NCBI GenBank assembly: GCA_027943245.1
Contig: JANDJZ010000830.1
Location: forward strand, 1 to 14,608
Reading direction: 5' to 3'
DNA: 14,608 nucleotides
DNA from: Acanthamoeba sp. SK_2022b
Taxonomy: Eukaryota > Discosea > Longamoebia > Acanthamoebidae
Shown here piece by piece: positions 8,967-14,608 of this stretch; the first letter of the stretch is position 1; the number at the start of each line of letters is the position of its first letter. Under the pieces are notes generated by a model, which worked only from the letters and a program-made list of their open reading frames with translations, did not search any database and was not told where the DNA came from. A program made the position numbers and the translations under genes.

Positions 8967-9138
8967 GAGCAACAACTGCCCCCCCCCCACTACACTTTTT
9001 CCCCTTTGAAGCTGCCACCTCGCCTCGATACACGCCACGTTGCTGCAGCTCCTCACGCCTCGCCGTTCCTACGTCTCGCGTTCGCACGGCACAAACAAGA
9101 TAAGATAAAATAAAACGGAAAAAAAGATAGTCTACCAC
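8967..9138. promoter_or_regulatory. Spacer between the RapGAP gene and the nuclease-fold gene
   Basis: A 172-base gap with a C10 run (8979-8988) shortly after the RapGAP stop codon. At 9097-9115 there is an A-rich element (GATAAGATAAAATAAAAC) 24-42 bases before the next ATG, which could be a core promoter for the downstream gene or a polyadenylation signal for the upstream one. No gene is seen. Confidence 0.45.
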
Positions 9139-10588
9139 ATGGAAGAAACAGAGCAGCAGCACGAAGGGGGCGTTGTAGTTCTGACGTTCAACGTGCTCGC
9201 TCCCTGTTATGCACGTCTTCCCACCCAAAGGTTTGTTGCGCACCTTTCCTCCGCTATCCGGATGTCCTGCTGCGGTCTGAGGCGTCTCGAGACAGAGCCG
9301 AGAGCGAGGGGCGCGCATGGTGGGCGAGAGCACAAGAGGTGGTGGGTCTGGTGGAGGCTGCGCGCCCGGACGTCGTTTGCCTCCAGGAGTTTTGGTTCGA
9401 CAGAGAAGACGTGCAGCAGCGGCTCGCAGCAGACCCGCCACCACCCGAGGAGCCAAGTAGCGGGGAAAGCATGCTAGCGCTCTTCCGGAGGAGGCTGGGC
9501 GGCCGGTATTGCTCTGTTGAGCGATTCCTGAATAGGAATCGTGGGCGTGGAGGTGGCCTTGGCCTGATGGTGGTCCCGTAAATGTGTTGCGGCAGGTACG
9601 ACTTCTATGGTTGCCGGCGGCCCTGGGGCAAAGCTGATGGCTGCCTCACTCTGGTACTCGCCGGTGATCGAACCGTTGGTTGGTGTCCCTCCCTCCCCAC
9701 ACGACCGTGCTGAGCATCAAAGCCTATCGGGGGGGGGGTAGTAGGTGAGAACCGGACGGTTTGTAGTGGAAGAAGAGGAACACCTGCGCCTTTCGTGGCT
9801 TTCAGTGCGGGTGGCCCACATACTACGCCTCTCGTTTGTCAGCGATCAAGCCTCGTCTTCGCGCAGCACAAGCAGAGATGGGGCGGCCAGCAATGCTGGG
9901 TCTTGGTGGGTGGTCAACACTCACCTGTCATTCCCCCATGGCTGGTGCACGACTTCCGTGCAGCGAAACGAGCTTCACAACCTACTCGCACACCTACAAT
10001 CTCTTTCCTCTCGGTATGTTGCTCCCCCCTCCCTTTTAGCGCATTCTCCCATGCGCTGCCAACAGCCTCCCCCAAACTGAGGCATAGCTGACGCGGAAAG
10101 TGGCGGTGGTCAGGCGAGACCTCACCACCGTGTTGTGTGGCGATTTTAATGCCGACCCCGCCGACCCGCTCTACGCGTCCCTGGTCGCCGCTGGCTTCAC
10201 TTCTGCCTTTCGCGTGCGTCGCCCCCGCAGTGCTCCACCCAAGCCCAGGCTCGTTGGTCGGGGAGGAGACCAAACGCCCTAACGCCCACCTGTGCAGGCT
10301 GTCCACGGCCGAGAGCCAGGGTGTACCCACCGCAACCACAGAGGCGAGGAGGTGGCGTGCGATTACGTTTGGTTGCGGCGGCCACTTGATCCCTCCAATG
10401 AGGACGTGGACGCTGCTGCAAGCTCCCAACTCGTCGGTCACGAAGCAACGGAGGACGAGGGGCAGTGGCTACCCGCGACGGCCTACCTACTGCCGCGACA
10501 CCTGCCCGACGCCCAGTGGCCTGAGACGTTCGAAACGTCCGACCACCGGCCCCTGTACACCCGTCTCGCCCTCACCCAGCCCACCTAG
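9139..10588 (+). CDS. Endonuclease/exonuclease/phosphatase (EEP)-fold protein, CCR4/plant-type subgroup
   Basis: Six exons in one frame: 9139-9230, 9296-9505, 9596-9653, 9745-10013, 10114-10213 and 10298-10588, giving 339 residues. The Mg2+-dependent EEP core is complete: LTFNVLAP (Asn18), VVCLQEFW (Glu62), VVNTHLSFPH (Asn178, His180), LCGDFNADP (Asp220, Asn222), CDYVWL (Asp265) and the terminal SDHRP (Asp325, His326). The blocks YDFYGCRRPWGKADGCLTLV (across a splice) and HRNHRG recall, from memory, a small plant family of EEP proteins more than nocturnin or CCR4 proper. No signal peptide, leucine-rich repeat or membrane segment is visible, so a soluble enzyme is likely. RNA deadenylase, DNase and lipid or nucleotide phosphatase activities all occur in the fold, so the substrate is unknown. 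Exons 2-4 were placed by homology and phase; a frame running on to 9581 was judged intronic. Confidence 0.85.
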
Positions 10589-11137
10589 CGGCACCAAAAT
10601 TGTGGCACTCTCTACTGGCACCTGGGGGCGCCCAATCAGCGGTCAGTTCAGCTTGCGGTCACTCCGAACCTCTTTTGTTTGTGCTGGGCCTTGTGGGGAC
10701 ACCACCTTAAGAATACCACCAACAGTATTAACGCCCGCTGAAGTTGAGCCCGAAAGAGAAGTTCGACTGGGCGGCAAAGCCCACGGGTCCGGGGTGTCGT
10801 AATTCCTCTGGGGCTGTCTAGGCGATCACGGCGATCGCCCTGGTGATCCCAGAGCTCGAAATAGCGAGGCCACCCGCACCGCATTGGTGCGCCCTTATCT
10901 TCCCACGCGGGTGCACCGTATGAGGGCTCCACGGAGACGAGGAACGAAGGACACCCACTCCTGAACCCACCTCGCACACAACCGAGAAAAGAGACCCAAC
11001 ACCAAGCCACCCCCAGACTACCATCGTGCCCAGCTCCTCGGCGGAGTATTACATTACCCCCCCCCCAATTTCAACACACTCCTTTCTCCTTGTGGCTCGT
11101 TCCTTCTTCGTATCCGCCAACACACACACGACGACAC
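10589..11137. other. 549-base intergenic region with hairpins, no protein gene
   Basis: The longest gap in the window, between the EEP stop codon and the kinase ATG. A 120-codon minus-strand frame (11010-10648) starts only with GTG and looks like nothing known. The stretch has several perfect inverted repeats. GGCGATC (10821-10827) pairs with GATCGCC (10833-10839). CGCACC (10875-10880) pairs with GGTGCG (10886-10891), with a competing longer-range pairing of CACCCGC (10871-10877) and GCGGGTG (10907-10913). A C10 run lies at 11057-11066 in the presumed kinase leader. I do not recognise a tRNA, 5S rRNA, snRNA or SRP RNA. It may simply be 3' and 5' untranslated sequence. Confidence 0.45.
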
Positions 11138-13514
11138 ATGTCGAGGAGCGAGTTGTTGAGTACGCCGCTGTCGTCGCAACGGAGCGGCCGGAGGAAGAGG
11201 GAGCGCGCGCAGAGCCACCACTACCACCACCACCACCACCAAGCGGACTTGCTGGACCACGATAGTTGTGACACACGGACGGATCACCTCTACCCACTCA
11301 AGGACACTGACCAGCCACTCCTGACCTCGCCGCCGTCAAAGAGCCATGCGCACCACCACCACCACAACAACAACGGGCACCAACGACGGAAGAAGAGCGC
11401 AAGCCCGCGGGTCGTTAACACGAGCGAGGCCAACGGCGACAGCAACACCGCCCGAGAAAAGAGCGAAAACGAAAGCCAACGTTGCGACGACTCTCTGTCG
11501 AGCGCTACCGGCGAGCCTGTCGACAGCGAAGGCGGCACGGTGGTGCTGGTGAGGAAGATCGGGCAGGGTTCCTGCGGCGCGGTCTACCTGGGCCGCCATC
11601 CACAGACGCACAGGGACTACGCCGTGAAGCTGATCCCCAAGGACGCCAGCGACCAGCGCACCGCGCGACTGCTGCAGCGCGTGCGACTCGAGGGTGACCT
11701 TCTGCTCATGCTCGACCACCCGCACATCGTGCGCGGCTACGGGGTGATGGAGACCGATGATCACGCCTTCCTCTTCATGGAACACGCTCAGGGCGGGGAC
11801 CTCCTCGAGTACCTCAACAGAGAGGGTGCCCTCAACGAGGCCCGCGCTCGCCTCATGTTCCGGCAGGTGGTACGGGCGGTGCGGCATCTTCACCAACACG
11901 GGTGGGTGCACCGCGACATCAAGGTAAAACCTCAGCTACACCCGTCGCTTTGCGCGTGAGAGCTCTCACCCACACCCACGCCTGCACAGCCGGAGAACAT
12001 CTTTATTGCCTTTGAGGAGGAGGACGGGCAGGCGGTGGAGAGGAGCGGGGCCGGTCGAGGCACGGAGGAGCAGGAGGAGCGCGCGGGGAGCTCGGGACAC
12101 CAACACGACAGCGACGCCAACACTACGACGGAAGGGGCGACCAACAAGCGGAGAACCAAGCGGACATGCGATGAGCACGCCAGTGGCGGGCTCGTGCCAC
12201 CGGCCTCCACAGGGACGAAGCCGACATCGAAGAAGAGGCGGAAGGTGCGCCTGGTCCTTGGGGACATGGGCTTTGCGAGACAGGTTCCTTGCCCTCCATT
12301 AATCAGAGCACACGTTTTGCTTTCCCCGTATGGGTCACTCACCGCTGTAGTGACTGCCGCACGACGCGCACACAGTGGGCGCCAACGAAGCAGATGCAGG
12401 AGTGCGTGGGCACATTCCCCTACGCGGCTCCGGAGGTCATCAACCGGGACAAGTACGTCGGACCCGAGGTGGATGTCTGGTCTCTTGGCGCAGGTGCTTA
12501 CTTCCCCAACCCACCCAACCTCCCCATCTCTCCGGAGGGGGGCATATAAGTTTCGAGGTGTTGTCATCCTGCTTTCTGGTCGCTCTCCACTTGACGGTCA
12601 GATTTATGCACCCCCAGCCTTTTATATCTGATGGCGCGAGGCGGAGTGCGCTGTATCTTTTTATGGTTATGTGTCGGGGACCATGCCATCTTTGTGCTTC
12701 TATTCGCTAGCGGACTTTGCGTGCGGAAAGGATGTCTTATTTATAATTGTTGTTTCTTATTATTCGTTTTATGGGATTATCTCTCGCGCCGCCTTGAGGC
12801 GCAGGAGTTGATCTGTCATCTCCGGGGGTGTGATGTCCCGATAACAATTGCGGTGATATCTTAAGGTGTTGCACACTGACTCCGGTTGTCTTCCTTTTCC
12901 TCTTTTGCGCAGTGCTTCTGGCGATGCTCACGGCGCAGATGCCCTTTGGTGCAGCCACGGAGGAGATGTCGAGGGCACTGGCCGCCGCCGGCCAGTTCTG
13001 CGTGCCGCCAGACATCTCCGACGCGGCGCTCGACCTCCTTGCCAGCATGCTTCAGCCCAATCCAGAGGCGCGCATCACTCTCGACGGCCTTTGCCGCCAT
13101 CCGTGGATGCGTACGACTTCCGGAGGTAGCAGCATCGGCAGCGGGGTCGACAGAGGGTCGACAGAGCAGCCGAGCGTGGCCACCGTTGGCGAGTCGCAGA
13201 AGAAAGAGACCAAGACAACGACGAAAGACGAACGCAAAACTAACAAGAAGAAGAAGAAGAAGGGAAAAGACCAGGAGAAGCAGGAGCAGGTGGCAGAGAA
13301 AAGATTCGGCGGCGAAGAAACGGTCGACACGATGACCGCGGAGCAGAAGAAACGATCTCGAGTGCGCCGTGCGGCATCTCTGCTTTTCCGAAGGACTACC
13401 AACGCGATGGGCGCAGCCAAGATGAGAGGAAGATCCACATCGGCCATGGCCTCCTCCGCTTCGGCCGCCAGCAGTGCCTCCAACGATCGAGTGCGCACCC
13501 TCGCCACTGCCTAG
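11138..13514 (+). CDS. Serine/threonine protein kinase with large catalytic-core insert
   Basis: Four exons: 11138-11923, 11990-12283, 12376-12493 and 12913-13514, giving 599 residues. A disordered head (1-135) carries basic and two histidine-rich tracts (about 27-34 and 70-76). The kinase domain spans about 135-450: glycine loop GQGSCG (142-147), AVK lysine (164), alpha-C glutamate (185), HRDIK (258-262) with PEN (263-265), DMG (354-356) where DFG is usual, GTFPYAAPE (372-380), DVWSLG, and the C-lobe LLAMLTAQMPFG to HPWM. An insert of about 75 residues (about 272-346) separates PEN from DMG and ends in the NLS-like KKRRKV. A Lys/Arg-rich tail with KKKKKKGK follows. Catalytic residues are all present, so activity is likely. 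The pattern suggests the CAMK/SNF1-like group, but the subfamily is not assigned. Exon 3 could begin at 12391 or 12394 instead (same phase). Confidence 0.88.
11211..11243. repeat. CAC-rich triplet tract encoding a histidine run
   Basis: A near-perfect array of CAC (with two TAC/CAT variants) in kinase exon 1 codes for the first His-rich stretch of the disordered head. A second CAC cluster at about 11345-11364 codes for another. Confidence 0.85.
12494..12912 (+). other. Unusually long, relatively AT-rich last intron of the kinase gene
   Basis: This 419-base intron splits the codon for the Val after WSLGA. All but two of the other 38 complete introns modelled here are 61-135 bases (the exceptions are 184 and 317). 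Donor GTGCTT, acceptor GCAG at 12909-12912. The kinase C-lobe joins cleanly across it, so no exon is missing. A 77-codon ATG frame (12631-12864) is hydrophobic and unlike any domain. A C/D-box-like arrangement lies at about 12822-12885. Confidence 0.8.
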
Positions 13515-13810
13515 GTCGTGGGCGGGCACAAAAAGCTGCTTAAGGTAGGATGACAGCGTCGCCCAATCGCTTCCCCGCGCAACCGTTGGCGTTTTATTGG
13601 GCACCGGTGGAATTTTGTACACGCGCGGTCGTACCTTGGCTGGGGTGGTAGCTGTCGGTTTGGGCAGAGCTCCAGACCGTTAGGTTGCTCCGACGGCGAT
13701 GTGCTGTCATACGGCCGACGTGGTGCCCATAAAGCGCACGCACTTTGTCCGCTCCGGTTCAAGGTCCTTCTTTAACTTCCCTGAGAGAGGGTCACATATA
13801 GCGCACATCG
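13515..13810. promoter_or_regulatory. Spacer between the kinase gene and the PHD gene
   Basis: 296 bases holding the kinase 3' flank and the PHD-gene promoter and leader. ACATATAG at about 13794-13801 is the only TATA-like element, but it is too close to the ATG (13811) to be convincing. No coding signal is seen. Confidence 0.4.
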
Positions 13811-14608
13811 ATGGCCTCTACAACAAGCAGCAGCCCAAGCATGGGACTCGGGCAAAAGACCACCGCTCCTTCACCTTGGACCTCCTCCACGCGTACGCAG
13901 CCGTGGGGAGAGGACGTTTTACTTCTACTCCACGACGAAGCCGTAGCGGCAGCCAACAGCAAGCGGAAGAACGCATGTGGCTTCTGCCGCGGAGCGTGCG
14001 TCGCCGGACGCCACGATATGGTGTCGTGCCAGCGGTGCCCACGCATCTTTCACAAACGCTGCGTGCTGCCCACGTTGCGGCGTAACACAGAACGCAGTAA
14101 CGCCTGTGACAGCGACTGCGACGACGACGCGTCCTCGCCTTCCGACGAGGAGGATGCCCTGATGGCCGACACCTTCGCGTGCGGCTTCTGTGCCCCTGTC
14201 GCCACGTCGTCGGCCCACTGCGCCCTCTGCCGCCAGCCTCCCCACACTCAAGGTACGGCACGCCCCCCTTCCGCAGCTCCGTTACACCGGGCACCGAGCG
14301 AATGTCAGCACCGGTCCTGACGCCGTGGCGGGGTTGCGGGCAGCACAGCCGGCGAGCAGGCGCCCCTCGTGGGCCCCTTCTACGCGGGCGGCATGTCTGC
14401 GGCGGCAGTCTACGTCCACCCGCAGTGTGCGTGGTGGAGCAACCACTTCCCGTGGCACGAACTCGCCAGTGCCCCCTCCTGCCTCGTACGTCTCCTCCCT
14501 TGCTACTGGATTTTTTGCTATCGTGTTTGTGAGCTGGCCGTCCAACACACGCCACTTGTGCATTTGTTGTGGTGGTGGTGGGTGGATGGCGGCGACATCC
14601 AGCGATGC
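13811..14608 (+). CDS. PHD + extended-PHD zinc-finger protein, N-terminal part
   Basis: Exon 1 is 13811-14252 and exon 2 is 14349-14485; the next exon is at or beyond the window edge, so the gene is incomplete at 3'. About 193 residues are visible. After a low-complexity Ser/Thr head comes a Cys4-His-Cys3 PHD pattern: Cys56, Cys59, Cys73, Cys76, His81, Cys84, Cys124 and Cys127. The last loop is long and acidic (about 39 residues, with DSDCDDD and SDEEDA). HCALC (137-140) then starts an extended PHD signature, with LVGPFY (154-159) and VYVHPQCAWWS (168-178). PHD and ePHD modules read histone H3 tails or bind nucleosomes and DNA, so a nuclear chromatin role is inferred. The start is the first ATG in this frame. 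Bases 14486-14608 follow a strong GTACGT donor and appear intronic. The rest of the architecture is unknown. Confidence 0.78.

Noticed and set aside
9231..9295. Reading PFLRYPDVLLRSEASRDR upstream of the EEP catalytic Glu
   Set aside because: It resembles CCR4-like sequence but is out of frame with exon 1, and a phase-2 intron from 9231 to 9295 joins the two exons cleanly.
9506..9595. Coding continuation RGRGGGLGLMVVP in the EEP gene
   Set aside because: It looked like an EEP strand, but splicing 9505 to 9596 restores a better family block (YDFYGCRRPWGKADGCLTL) in matching phase, so I treat it as intronic.
10831..10838. GCGATCGC palindrome, identical to the cyanobacterial HIP1 octamer
   Set aside because: A single occurrence in a eukaryotic GC-rich context; it is part of the local hairpin and not evidence of cyanobacterial DNA.
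10648..11010. 120-codon minus-strand frame in the F-G gap
   Set aside because: Starts only at GTG, has no recognisable motif, and crosses the hairpins.
12631..12864. 77-codon hydrophobic ORF within the kinase intron
   Set aside because: No domain, no splice sites to connect it, composition typical of AT-rich intron sequence.
12861..13622. 253-codon minus-strand frame
   Set aside because: Antisense of the kinase C-lobe and its Lys-rich tail; its poly-Leu/Phe segments are the complement of AAG/GAA-rich codons.
13818..14555. 245-codon open frame on the minus strand
   Set aside because: Arg-rich shadow of the PHD gene; the plus strand carries ordered zinc ligands and matching splice phases.
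1..14608. A defence island, biosynthetic cluster, CRISPR or mobile element
   Set aside because: The genes are ordinary eukaryotic ones with individual promoters and introns; no integrase, transposase, terminal repeats or spaced direct repeats were found.

Overview
The window looks like nuclear DNA of a GC-rich, intron-dense protist. Acanthamoeba or a close amoebozoan relative fits best, but that is an inference. The grounds are spliceosomal GT-AG introns (most 61-135 bases), several exons per gene, short intergenic gaps, AT-rich TATA-like patches, and a eukaryotic gene set (eEF1B, a complex I assembly factor, RapGAP, chorein, PHD and Ser/Thr kinase domains). I see no bacterial, viral, CRISPR or transposon signature. 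All exon models were built by hand from reading frame, splice phase and remembered family motifs; no search was run.

Layout. Three genes lie on the minus strand on the left: (A) the N-terminal part of a chorein/VPS13-superfamily lipid-transfer protein, 1948 to beyond base 1; (B) a ten-exon PH-domain protein, 4215-2163; (C) an intronless eEF1B (EF-1 beta), 5221-4523. Five genes lie on the plus strand on the right: (D) a seven-exon CIA30/NDUFAF1-like complex I assembly factor, 5482-6655; (E) a nine-exon RapGAP, 6805-8966; (F) a six-exon endonuclease/exonuclease/phosphatase-fold protein, 9139-10588; (G) a four-exon protein kinase with a large insert in its catalytic core, 11138-13514; (H) a PHD + extended-PHD protein, 13811 to beyond the right edge. 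C and D are divergent across 260 bases, which probably hold both promoters.

The genes do not form an obvious pathway, as is normal for a eukaryotic neighbourhood. They are separate housekeeping (C, D), membrane or lipid (A, B), small-GTPase signalling (E), nuclease or phosphatase (F), kinase (G) and chromatin (H) functions. The points most worth a second look are: the kinase with a roughly 75-residue insert, a DMG in place of DFG and an NLS-like patch; its 419-base last intron, which holds a weak C/D-snoRNA-like arrangement; a likely GC-AG intron in D; a 5' splice-site preference for GTAC over GTAA; long G or C homopolymers found in introns and flanks but in none of the modelled exons; and a 549-base hairpin-rich gap between F and G.
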